Below are positions 33,822 to 43,784 of a stretch of 64,000 bases of DNA, piece by piece. The stretch is from Occallatibacter gabretensis (lineage in GTDB: Bacteria; Acidobacteriota; Terriglobia; Terriglobales; Acidobacteriaceae), in NCBI RefSeq assembly GCF_001449115.1, contig NZ_LAIJ01000009.1, positions 1,308,114 to 1,372,113 of the forward strand. Direction: 5' to 3'. The notes below the pieces were generated by a model. The model was not told the origin of the DNA. It made no database searches and saw only the letters and a list, made by a program, of their open reading frames with translations. The position numbers and the translations under genes are program-made. Position 1 is the first letter of the stretch; the number at the start of each line of letters is the position of its first letter.

Positions 33822-34760
33822 GTGCTGGAACCCGTCACGAATCCGGTCCCGAATCCAATGCAGACTGACCTGGTGCAGATTCAGCCCGTGCGCAGAACGC
33901 CTGCGCCCAAGCCTGACTGGTTGAAGGCGCGCGCCCCGCTCGGCGAGAACTATCACAGCCTTAAGCAGCTGGCCCGTTCGCTCAACCTGCATACCGTTTG
34001 CGAAAGTGCACAGTGCCCCAACATCGGCGAGTGCTGGAACCATCGTACCGCCACCTTCATGATGCTCGGCAATCTCTGCACACGCCGCTGCGGCTTTTGC
34101 GCCGTGCCCAAAGGCAGGCCGGAGCCGATCGATCTGGACGAGCCACGCCGCGTGGCCGAGGCAGTCGCTGCTCTCAATCTGAAATTCGCCGTCATCACCA
34201 GCGTCAATCGTGATGACGATCTTATCGGCGGCGCACGCGCCTTCGCCCTGGTCATTGAAGAAATCCGCCGCCAGTCACCCGGCTGCGGCGTTGAGGTTCT
34301 CATCCCCGACTTTCAGGGCAACCGCGAAGCCATTCGCATCGTCGTCGAAGCACACCCGGAGATACTGAACCACAATACTGAAACCGTGCCTCGCCTCTAC
34401 CGCGTGGTCCGCTCTGGCGCGCGATACGAGCGCACCCTTGAGCTGCTGCGCTACTCCAAGGAGCTAAGGCCCACTGGGTTGACCAAGTCCGGCGTCATGG
34501 TCGGTCTCGGCGAAGAAACCCATGAGCTGCTTGAGGTCTTCCGCGATCTCGCCGCCGCGCACTGCGACATCCTCACCATCGGCCAGTATCTGCGTCCCTC
34601 GCGCGATCATCTGCCCATGGCGCGTCTCTACACGCCGCGCGAGTTTGCGGAGCTGAAGACTGAAGCGCTAAAAATGGGCTTCCGCCACGTCGAATCCGGC
34701 CCCCTTGTCCGCAGCTCCTATCACGCGCACGAACAGGCCGAAAGCGCCGTTACCGTCTAA
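33822..34760 (+). CDS. lipA: Lipoyl synthase
   Basis: Radical SAM enzyme that inserts two sulfurs into octanoyl groups on lipoyl-carrying proteins. Both iron-sulfur motifs are intact: the auxiliary C-x4-C-x5-C (CESAQCPNIGEC, near residue 60) and the radical SAM C-x3-C-x2-C (CTRRCGFC, near 86). The C-terminal RSSYHA serine ligand motif is present. Either GTG 33822 or ATG 33858 (MQTDLVQIQ) could be the start; the N-terminal extension carries no conserved residues. Cytoplasmic; no lipB gene is adjacent in the window. Confidence 0.96.
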   Translation: MLEPVTNPVPNPMQTDLVQIQPVRRTPAPKPDWLKARAPLGENYHSLKQLARSLNLHTVCESAQCPNIGECWNHRTATFMMLGNLCTRRCGFCAVPKGRPEPIDLDEPRRVAEAVAALNLKFAVITSVNRDDDLIGGARAFALVIEEIRRQSPGCGVEVLIPDFQGNREAIRIVVEAHPEILNHNTETVPRLYRVVRSGARYERTLELLRYSKELRPTGLTKSGVMVGLGEETHELLEVFRDLAAAHCDILTIGQYLRPSRDHLPMARLYTPREFAELKTEALKMGFRHVESGPLVRSSYHAHEQAESAVTV

Positions 34761-34934
34761 AATTCCGACGTCCTTCAGCAACGCGTAGCCAATCTACATT
34801 GAAGAAACTCCGCACATGCCGCGCCTGCGGTGTAATCTGGGTTCCCGTGTTCGCTGATTTTTTACTTGCAGGCTGATCATCTTTCCGTGAAAGTAAGAAT
34901 CCGGCTTCCGGCAATGCAAGGGCAAGGTGGAAAG

Positions 34935-37109
34935 ATGGCCACAATCAAGCTAAGTGATATTTCGTCAGCCTCCGTCAACGCGACTGTGCTGGACGACTCC
35001 GCTCTTGGAAAAACCACCGCATCGGAAATGCATTTTCTGCGCTCTGATGCAATCGGCGCGCTGAGCCAGACGCTCGACCAGGTTCAGATCAACTGCCTTT
35101 CAATAGGCTTTGATTTTGAGCCGCCTTTTTCTCTATCCGGCTGCACGGCCAAATTCACGGCGGGCGGCGGCCCCACTGGAGAGCTCGATCTCTACAAGCC
35201 CGCGGCTGGCGGAGCCTCATGCCCGCTCATCAAGACCGATCAGTTCGGAACCAAAATCGAAATGGGGCGCAACTACTACCTGGCGCTCTCATTTCAGCTT
35301 GGCGTGAAGGCAGGAGGCAGCGCTAAGGACGGCGCTTACACTTTTACACCGTCCAGTTCCGCTACCGGAAGCGCAAAGCTCTATCTGCCCTTTGGCCCCG
35401 GCGTGAACGGAGCCTATCCCACCCTGCGGAACGCGCTTGAAACGTTGTTCGGAGCGTTTACCCTCCCGTCCTCGAAGGATGACCTCCTCGACAAAGACAA
35501 ATTCCCCGTGGGATCTGTATTTGCGTATGACGCTCAGGGCACGATTGGATTCAAGGCGAAGCTCAACTTTCTGGCCGCTGTAAATCCCACGGCAACACCA
35601 GGAGTGAGCACCAGCTACGGGCCCATCAGTGTTACCACGGGACCAAGCGTGACTATCGGTGGGGGTTTTACGCTCAGCGGTGAGATTGAAACACGCATCT
35701 GGAAGAAATCAGCCACCGTGGTGCAGATCGGTTATTACAAGAAGCAGGGAAGCAGCTTCAACGTTTCCTTTAATGTAGGCGCAGCTGCGGATGTCACCGT
35801 CGGAGGATTCGACGTGGTCGCGCAGATCTACAGCCTTCTCGGCGATTCAGGAAAGCTCGATCCTGCATGGCTGAAGGCTCATGTTCCGGCTTCGGTGGCG
35901 ACGGACGTACAGAATGCGTATAAGGCAGCGGTCGAAACGAAGCTTTCCATTGCCATCGACGCGGAGTGCGATACCTCGGTCACGGATCAGGCGGCGTTCT
36001 CCTGGAATTTTGATCTCTCTGCTCTGGATTCGACAGGCCAAAGCGCACTGTCAGACTTGCTCAACGGCGATCTCACCGCCCTGCTGAGCGGCGCGGACCT
36101 GCCTGCGGGCATCACAAAAGCCGGTAGCATCCTCGATCGAACGACGGACGTCAAACATACCTTCTCATTCAACTTTCTCGGCCTCTTCGATCATGCTTCC
36201 GTTAACGATGCCACGCTCGACATGTCCGCCAAGGTCTCCGAGGACGGGCAACTCATCATCACCGATACCGCGCACCTCACGCGCCTGGCAGCAACAGCCA
36301 CTCCGCTTGTCAAAGGTGATCAGCTGCGCAAGGTCTATGTAGAAGATTGCGTTGCAACCATCGGCTATTCGGCCTCCTTCGGCAACTTTGTTCCCACGCT
36401 GAAGGTTGGCTACAACTATTTTTCGTACAAGCGCCATGCGCATCAGGCCGATCTCCAGCTATTTGTAGATACCGCCACGCAGCTCGGTGAGGCCAACGCC
36501 ACAGGCGACTGGGCCGCGATGCTGCAGTCTAACTCCGTCAGCCAGGCGGCATCTCTGTTTGCATCATTGGGCTACGACGGTGCCTCCGGCAGAAGTCTCT
36601 TTCTCGATGCAGCTCAAAATCCGCGCAGCATCGCGGACTATCAGCAGGTCGGCCGCAATGCTCTGCTGAATACACCGGGCCTCGGACTGAGCCCGCAGTT
36701 TATCGCCGGCATGAACAACCCAACGGTGTGGCCGCAGCTCCTCGATGCAGGCTCATCCCAGCACTTCTATCAGATTCTCGGGGTCGATCTGGCCAACCCT
36801 CCGCAGTGGGCGGTGGTTTCCTTCACGTGGACGCTGCACGTCGTCTACTGGGCATCTGCCATGCATTCCACAGCCATGGCGCTTCAGAGCGTACTGCAAT
36901 ATCTCACGCAAAATCCGGGCATCTATCCACTACACGACGCCGGATTCCTGAGCAAACGCAAGACCTTTGCAAGCCAGCTCCAGAACGCCATTCAAAAAGC
37001 GCCATTGTTTGACGATGCGCTGGGACTCATGACAATCTTCAGCGCAGCAACGCCCCTAAGCAAGTCAGTCACGATCACCTACGCAAGCATCACAAAGACC
37101 TACGCATAA
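34935..37109 (+). CDS. Large protein of unknown function
   Basis: A 724-residue protein starting at the ATG after AAGGTGG (34924-34930), the 34866 start being upstream of that site. No signal peptide, lipobox or transmembrane helix is evident. The N-terminal half is rich in Gly/Ser/Thr and beta-type phrases (SVTIGGGFTLSGEIETRIWKKSATVVQIGYY); the middle has AWLKAHVPASVATDVQNAYKAAVETKL, a helical stretch; the C-terminal 200 residues (SIADYQQVGRNALLNTPGLGLSPQ) are helical and aromatic-rich. I know no family. A terminator follows, so it is a single-gene unit facing gyrB. Confidence 0.78.
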   Translation: MATIKLSDISSASVNATVLDDSALGKTTASEMHFLRSDAIGALSQTLDQVQINCLSIGFDFEPPFSLSGCTAKFTAGGGPTGELDLYKPAAGGASCPLIKTDQFGTKIEMGRNYYLALSFQLGVKAGGSAKDGAYTFTPSSSATGSAKLYLPFGPGVNGAYPTLRNALETLFGAFTLPSSKDDLLDKDKFPVGSVFAYDAQGTIGFKAKLNFLAAVNPTATPGVSTSYGPISVTTGPSVTIGGGFTLSGEIETRIWKKSATVVQIGYYKKQGSSFNVSFNVGAAADVTVGGFDVVAQIYSLLGDSGKLDPAWLKAHVPASVATDVQNAYKAAVETKLSIAIDAECDTSVTDQAAFSWNFDLSALDSTGQSALSDLLNGDLTALLSGADLPAGITKAGSILDRTTDVKHTFSFNFLGLFDHASVNDATLDMSAKVSEDGQLIITDTAHLTRLAATATPLVKGDQLRKVYVEDCVATIGYSASFGNFVPTLKVGYNYFSYKRHAHQADLQLFVDTATQLGEANATGDWAAMLQSNSVSQAASLFASLGYDGASGRSLFLDAAQNPRSIADYQQVGRNALLNTPGLGLSPQFIAGMNNPTVWPQLLDAGSSQHFYQILGVDLANPPQWAVVSFTWTLHVVYWASAMHSTAMALQSVLQYLTQNPGIYPLHDAGFLSKRKTFASQLQNAIQKAPLFDDALGLMTIFSAATPLSKSVTITYASITKTYA

Positions 37110-37122
37110 GCGCGGACAATAA

Positions 37123-37152
37123 AAAGAGGGCCGTTGCGTAACGGCCCTCTTT
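37123..37152. terminator. Bidirectional terminator between the unknown gene and gyrB
   Basis: AAAGAGGGCCGTT (37123-37135), loop GCGT, AACGGCCCTCTTT (37140-37152): a perfect 13-bp stem with A-rich and T-rich flanks on the two sides. It ends both the 34935-37109 gene and gyrB, which converge here. Confidence 0.88.
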
Positions 37153-37174
37153 GAGTTTTCACCTACAGCGTCCG

Positions 37175-40144
<2,970 letters not shown>

Positions 40145-40321
40145 ATGAAACTCGCTATCCGTATTGCCGCCCTGACCGTTGTTCTTGCCGGCGCCGCCGC
40201 AGCCTCGGTCTCCTCTTCAAACTCGCATTTTAGCCCCAGCCGCCAGGCCGTCTCGGCATCCATGCCCGGCCCCGTCTGCACCCCCGGCATCCCGACCTGC
40301 CCCAGAAACGCCACCAACTAA
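40145..40321 (+). CDS. Small secreted CX6C peptide, array copy 1
   Basis: A 58-residue peptide. Start supported by AGGAG 10 bp upstream. MKLAIRIAALTVVLAGAAAA is a Sec-type signal sequence, likely cut after the Ala run (about residue 20). The mature part ends MPGPVCTPGIPTCPRNATN, with Cys45 and Cys52 spaced C-x6-C and four prolines around them, so a small disulfide loop could form in the periplasm or outside. No homologous family recognised. It is the first of four paralogues behind the structured leader. It differs from the others around residues 26-31 (NSHFSP). Confidence 0.86.
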   Translation: MKLAIRIAALTVVLAGAAAASVSSSNSHFSPSRQAVSASMPGPVCTPGIPTCPRNATN

Positions 40322-40384
40322 ACAGGGCCCAATAGTTCAACTGCGAAAGCCATAGCTGGATTTCCAACCAGGAGAATATTTCAA

Positions 40385-40561
40385 ATGAAACTCGCCATCC
40401 GTATCGTTGCTCTGACCGTAGTGATTGCCGGTGCCACCGCACCCTCAGTCTCGTCCGCTTCTTCCCATGCCATCCCCAGCCGCCAGGCCGTCTCGGCAGG
40501 CATGCCCGGCCCCGTTTGCACCCCCGGAATCCCGACCTGCCCCAGAAACGCTACCAACTAA
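40385..40561 (+). CDS. Small secreted CX6C peptide, array copy 2
   Basis: A 58-residue paralogue. AGGAGAATATTTCAA precedes the ATG. The signal sequence (MKLAIRIVALTVVIAGATA) differs from copy 1 at several positions; PSRQAVSAGMPGPVCTPGIPTCPRNATN is otherwise conserved from residue 31 on, with one substitution (Gly for Ser) before the Met. Same Cys spacing. Very likely co-transcribed with the other copies, since spacers are 63 bp and contain no clear terminator. Confidence 0.86.
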   Translation: MKLAIRIVALTVVIAGATAPSVSSASSHAIPSRQAVSAGMPGPVCTPGIPTCPRNATN

Positions 40562-40624
40562 ACAGGGCCCAACTATTTAACTACAAGAGCTTTACCAGAA
40601 TTTCCACCCAGGAGAATATTTCAA

Positions 40625-40801
40625 ATGAAACTTGCTATCCGTATCGCCGCTCTGACCGTTGTTCTCGCCGGTGCTGCCGCAGCCTCAGTCTCGTCCTCTT
40701 CTTTGCATGCCACCCCCAGCCGCCAGGCCGTTTCGGCATCCATGCCCGGCCCGGTCTGCACTCCCGGAATCCCAACCTGCCCCAGAAACGCCACCAACTA
40801 A
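40625..40801 (+). CDS. Small secreted CX6C peptide, array copy 3
   Basis: A 58-residue paralogue, closest to copy 1 (identical first 25 residues; SSSSLHATPSRQ before the conserved end). An L-H-A site at residues 27-29 offers a second possible signal-peptidase cut. The mature end is identical to copy 1. Confidence 0.86.
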   Translation: MKLAIRIAALTVVLAGAAAASVSSSSLHATPSRQAVSASMPGPVCTPGIPTCPRNATN

Positions 40802-40864
40802 ACAGGGCCCAATAGTTCAAACGTGCAAGCCATATCAGAATTTCCAACCAGGAGAATATTTCGA

Positions 40865-41056
40865 ATGAAACTCGCTATCCGTATTGCCACTCTGACCATT
40901 GTTGTTGCCGGTGTTGCCGCTTCCTCCGTCCCTTTGTCTTCTTCACATGCCACCCCCAGCCGTCAGGCTGTTTCGGCAGCTATGCCCGGCCCGGTCTGCA
41001 CCCCCGGCATCCCCACCTGCCCGAAAAGCGTCGACACAATAAGTGTCAATAAATAG
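40865..41056 (+). CDS. Small secreted CX6C peptide, array copy 4 with altered C-terminus
   Basis: A 63-residue paralogue. The signal sequence (MKLAIRIATLTIVVAGVAA) and PSRQAVSAAMPGPVCTPGIPTCP are conserved, but the tail after the second Cys-Pro is KSVDTISVNK instead of RNATN. The change begins where the repeat unit ends, so it marks the array border. It shows that the C-terminal tail is less constrained than the Cys loop. A hairpin (41093-41120) follows. Confidence 0.84.
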   Translation: MKLAIRIATLTIVVAGVAASSVPLSSSHATPSRQAVSAAMPGPVCTPGIPTCPKSVDTISVNK

Positions 41057-41092
41057 AGTCCGATAGCTTTTCCGTGGTGCTTGTGGGTAACT

Positions 41093-41120
41093 GAAAACTG
41101 ACACGAAAGTGCCAGTTTTC
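41093..41120 (+). terminator. Hairpin after the peptide array
   Basis: GAAAACTGACAC (41093-41104), loop GAAA, GTGCCAGTTTTC (41109-41120): a 12-bp stem with one A/C mismatch, followed by TGATCACATTTTG. Likely terminator or 3'-end hairpin of the peptide transcript, about 75 bp before the next gene. Confidence 0.55.
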
Positions 41121-41194
41121 TGATCACATTTTGATTGGTGCATAGTTTGTTTCGCGCTATTCTGGGACCAGCCTCAGAAAGGCGACGGATTTCT

Positions 41195-42073
41195 ATGCAA
41201 TTAAACCCTACAATGTGGGCCATGACTCTCGGCGAGCTTGGACTCTGGGCCGCACTTTCCCTAGTTTTTTGGAATAAAAAACTACACAAGCGTTTACCTG
41301 CGATGGGCTGGTACCTGGCCCTGCGCACTATATCTTCAGTGGTCTTTCTTGCGCTCCTTTTTATTGGAGGGCAGCCCTGGGGACATTGGGCGTTGGTTTC
41401 TTATTTCTATGTGTACGAAGCGAACTATTTCGCTTGCACGATCCTGGTCTTTCTCGTTTCGGTCGAGGTTTTCCGCTCCGCTCTGACAGGTTTTTCCGGT
41501 ATCCAGCGCTTCGGTTCACTCATATTTCGCTGGGCTGCTCTTGCCTCTCTCATCATCAGCTTTTCCACGGTCAGCTTTGCCAGCCACGACTGGCGGATCG
41601 TTCCGGACATCGCCTATCGCCTGATGCGCTCGGTGAGCATTATTGAGCTCTGCCTGCTGGCCTTCCTCTGCCTCAGCATGAATGCCCTCAAGCTCTCCCC
41701 GCGCGACCTCAGCTTCGGCATCGCATTCGGCCTCGGCATCTTCTCCTCCAGCGACTTCATTCTTTCCGCCTTCCAGTCCTGGAAGGGCACGCTGACCGAT
41801 CCGGCGCAGTTCATCAGCGAGGGCATTACGCTCTTCGCTCTCGGCATCTGGCTGGTCTATGCCGCGCTACCTGAGCCGGTGCGCAAGCCCGTCGTCGTCT
41901 CCGCCAACTCCACCATCTATCGCTGGAACGAGATTGCCTCGGCCCTCGGACACAAGAGCCCTCAGGTTGTCGTGCAGCAGCCAGCCAATAGCTTCTTCCT
42001 CACCGACGTCGAAAAGGTTGTCGAAAAGGTCCTCACCCGCACCGCCCTTCGCGAAGGCGAGTCCCGGTCGTAA
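41195..42073 (+). CDS. Predicted seven-helix membrane protein of unknown function
   Basis: A 292-residue polytopic protein. The ATG at 41195 (MQLNPTMWAM) has AAAGGCG about 10 bp upstream; the frame from 41135 has no such site. I count about seven hydrophobic helices between residues 10 and 215 (for example TLGELGLWAALSLVFW, TISSVVFLALLFIGG, GITLFALGIWLVYAAL), then a hydrophilic C-terminal tail of about 75 residues, probably cytoplasmic (SANSTIYRWNEIASALGHKS). No transporter, kinase or peptidase motif is seen. It is the first gene after the peptide array on the same strand; whether it is co-transcribed depends on the hairpin at 41093-41120. Confidence 0.8.
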   Translation: MQLNPTMWAMTLGELGLWAALSLVFWNKKLHKRLPAMGWYLALRTISSVVFLALLFIGGQPWGHWALVSYFYVYEANYFACTILVFLVSVEVFRSALTGFSGIQRFGSLIFRWAALASLIISFSTVSFASHDWRIVPDIAYRLMRSVSIIELCLLAFLCLSMNALKLSPRDLSFGIAFGLGIFSSSDFILSAFQSWKGTLTDPAQFISEGITLFALGIWLVYAALPEPVRKPVVVSANSTIYRWNEIASALGHKSPQVVVQQPANSFFLTDVEKVVEKVLTRTALREGESRS

Positions 42074-42094
42074 GACACAGGCATCAGTAAACAG

Positions 42095-42120
42095 AAGGCT
42101 GCGGCAATCGCCGCGGCCTT
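42095..42120 (+). terminator. Terminator after the seven-helix protein
   Basis: AAGGCTGCGGC (42095-42105), loop AATC, GCCGCGGCCTT (42110-42120) with one G-T pair, followed by CTTTCGTCTTT. It lies 22 bp after the stop codon. Confidence 0.75.
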
Positions 42121-42163
42121 CTTTCGTCTTTGATACTGTTCCCGCTTACTTGAACGGAGGCAG

Positions 42164-42183
42164 CCGGGGCCTTCAGGCCCCGG
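42164..42183. repeat. Short GC-rich intergenic palindrome
   Basis: CCGGGGCC-TTCA-GGCCCCGG, a perfect 8-bp stem. Similar short palindromes with a four-base pyrimidine/A loop occur at 43289-43308 and 43331-43344; they look like a dispersed REP-like class. The rest of 42121-42346 holds no gene. Confidence 0.5.
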
Positions 42184-42346
42184 AATAATCAATCCAAAAA
42201 GTAAGGCCTTTAGGCCCGGGCCTTAGCCCTTTTCATCCTTAGGGAAACGCCCTTAATTACCCAGACACAGAGGGTGCGCCATCCTCGCCGTGTTCTTGTT
42301 TTTCCGGCTAGGGTAGGATCAACCATCGCAATTCCATCGACACAAA

Positions 42347-42380
42347 CAAAGATGCCGCGGCGATCGCCGCGGCATCTTTG
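42347..42380 (-). terminator. Terminator downstream of rpmA
   Basis: CAAAGATGCCGCGGC (42347-42361), GATC, GCCGCGGCATCTTTG (42366-42380), a perfect 15-bp stem. On the minus strand it follows the rpmA stop codon by 22 bp and leads into TTTGTGTCG. The same GCGGC-(A/G)ATC-GCCGC core is in the terminator at 42095-42120. Confidence 0.78.
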
Positions 42381-42402
42381 AAACATCTAAACCGTAAGCT
42401 GC

Positions 42403-42666
42403 TTACTCCGCTGCCACAGGCTCAATCGAGGCAAAGCGCCCGAAGTTGCCGCGGTCTGAAAACTTCACGCGTCCGCTGATCTTAGCGAACAGCGTATCGT
42501 CTGAGCCGATGCCCACGTTGGTGCCGGGCTTGATGCGCGTACCGCGCTGGCGAATGATGATCGACCCGCCGGTGACAAGCTGGCCATCGCCGGCCTTTAC
42601 GCCAAGCCGCTGTGCATTTGAATCGCGTCCGTTTGTGGAGCTGCCTCCACCTTTTTTATGTGCCAT
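42403..42666 (-). CDS. rpmA: 50S ribosomal protein L27
   Basis: Ribosomal protein of the large subunit near the peptidyl-transferase centre. [24 protein letters not shown] is the standard N-terminus, without the Firmicutes-type cleaved extension; [22 protein letters not shown] follows. 87 aa, normal length. It is 48 bp downstream of rplU in the usual order. Confidence 0.98.
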   Translation of the reverse strand: MAHKKGGGSSTNGRDSNAQRLGVKAGDGQLVTGGSIIIRQRGTRIKPGTNVGIGSDDTLFAKISGRVKFSDRGNFGRFASIEPVAAE

Positions 42667-42714
42667 TGCCGAATCCTCTTTTAAATCTGAAGTCTCGCCC
42701 CAGGAACTCTTGAC

Positions 42715-43041
42715 CTAGTTGGCGGCGGTGTAGGTTACGCCGTCAGCCTCAATGGCCTTGATGCGAACCTCGGTAAAGTTCTGGCGGTGTCCCTGCAGCT
42801 TCTTGTACTGCTTCTTCCGCTTCAGGTGGAAGACCAGGATCTTCTGGCCACGGCCCTCGCCTACCACTTCGGCAGTCACCTTGGCCGCGCCCGGCTTCAC
42901 AATGCCGTCGTCGCCGGAGACAGCGAGAACTTCGCTGAACTCAATGGTGTTGCCTTCGGTCGGAGTGACCGTCTCAATCTTCAAAACGTCGCCGGGGGCG
43001 ACACGGTACTGCTTACCACCGGTGCGAACAACAGCGTACAT
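42715..43041 (-). CDS. rplU: 50S ribosomal protein L21
   Basis: Large-subunit protein that binds 23S rRNA with L20. MYAVVRTGGKQYRVAPGD is the standard start and LVFHLKRKKQYKKLQGHRQNFTEVRI the conserved end. First gene of the rplU-rpmA operon; the following obg gene common in other bacteria is not present. Confidence 0.98.
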   Translation of the reverse strand: MYAVVRTGGKQYRVAPGDVLKIETVTPTEGNTIEFSEVLAVSGDDGIVKPGAAKVTAEVVGEGRGQKILVFHLKRKKQYKKLQGHRQNFTEVRIKAIEADGVTYTAAN

Positions 43042-43288
43042 AAATCCTCCGGAGCCTCACGCGCACGCGCGCCTGCTCCAAACAAAAATCCCAAAACACT
43101 CTGGGCGGAAACTTGCTAGCCTTTGGCCTGCCTCCGGTACGCTCAAGCTTTGGATACACTCTCAAAGCGAGCGCCCGAACTATGGCAACTGGCATGAATC
43201 GCCAAACTAAGGTAGTTTACCGGCTTTTTACCCTAAGGTCAATATCTCCGCAGCTTCCGCGCTGTCTCATTGGAGTTTGTCTTGAAAG

Positions 43289-43344
43289 GGCACGACTTTA
43301 GTCGTGCCGAAAGGGCAATTAAAGATGAATGGGGCTTTAGCCCC
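43289..43344. repeat. REP-like double hairpin
   Basis: GGCACGAC-TTTA-GTCGTGCC (43289-43308) followed 22 bp later by GGGGC-TTTA-GCCCC (43331-43344). The shared TTTA loop and the paired arrangement are typical of bacterial REP elements moved by REP-associated tyrosine (Y1) transposases; no transposase is in the window. Confidence 0.62.
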
Positions 43345-43470
43345 GGAGGCAGTTTCATCCACACTTCCCATTACTTTGGTCCATTGTCCTTTCGTACCGT
43401 TCCACCCGCTCAGAAAGTTTGCATGCGATTAACCCCATTTGTGCTCTACTCATAATCAGCAGAAGAAAAG

Positions 43471-43504
43471 CCACGGCCTGAACCCTCACCGGTTCGGGCC
43501 GTGG
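43471..43504. terminator. Strong intergenic hairpin
   Basis: CCACGGCCTGAACC (43471-43484), loop CTCACC, GGTTCGGGCCGTGG (43491-43504) with one G-T pair, 14-bp stem; CAGTTTTA follows on the plus strand and CTTTTCTTC on the minus strand. It may end the GH71 transcript (about 280 bp after its stop codon) or belong to an unrecognised small RNA. Confidence 0.55.
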
Positions 43505-43784
43505 CAGTTTTAGGGAGGGGATGGGACCCCTCCCCCATCCCCTGTGCACCAATATTGGTGCAAGAAAGGTCGATTTCCGGAAATTTAGGAGGGTTTGCAG
43601 ATCAACATCGCGACTGCTTTCGCGATAGGAAGGGCTTCTCAAAACTGTGCAAGCTGCACAGTCCCGGAATGAAGATCGCATAAAGACTCCCGTAGAAAGT
43701 GTGGAAGTTCTCGCAACCTTCACAAATTAAATGACTTCAGAAGCGGCTTTGCACAGGATAACTCGCAGCATTTCGCAAAGAACG

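Larger units (their letters stand above)
43042..43784. other. Long intergenic region with several palindromes
   Basis: About 740 bp with no convincing gene. Left to right it holds the rplU upstream region; a REP-like pair of hairpins (43289-43344); a terminator-like hairpin (43471-43504); a polypurine/polypyrimidine stretch GGGAGGGGATGGGACCCC; a perfect 18-bp palindrome TGCACCAATATTGGTGCA (43545-43562); and ATTTCCGGAAAT (43573-43584). The density of symmetry suggests either a non-coding RNA or a set of regulator sites; I recognise no known RNA family. Confidence 0.5.

Noticed and set aside
40516..40847. Alternative open frames inside the peptide array on both strands (for example 40516-40815 plus, 40635-40847 minus).
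   Set aside because: They are shadows of the 240-bp repeats. The frame with a ribosome site, signal peptide and conserved C-terminus is the one annotated.
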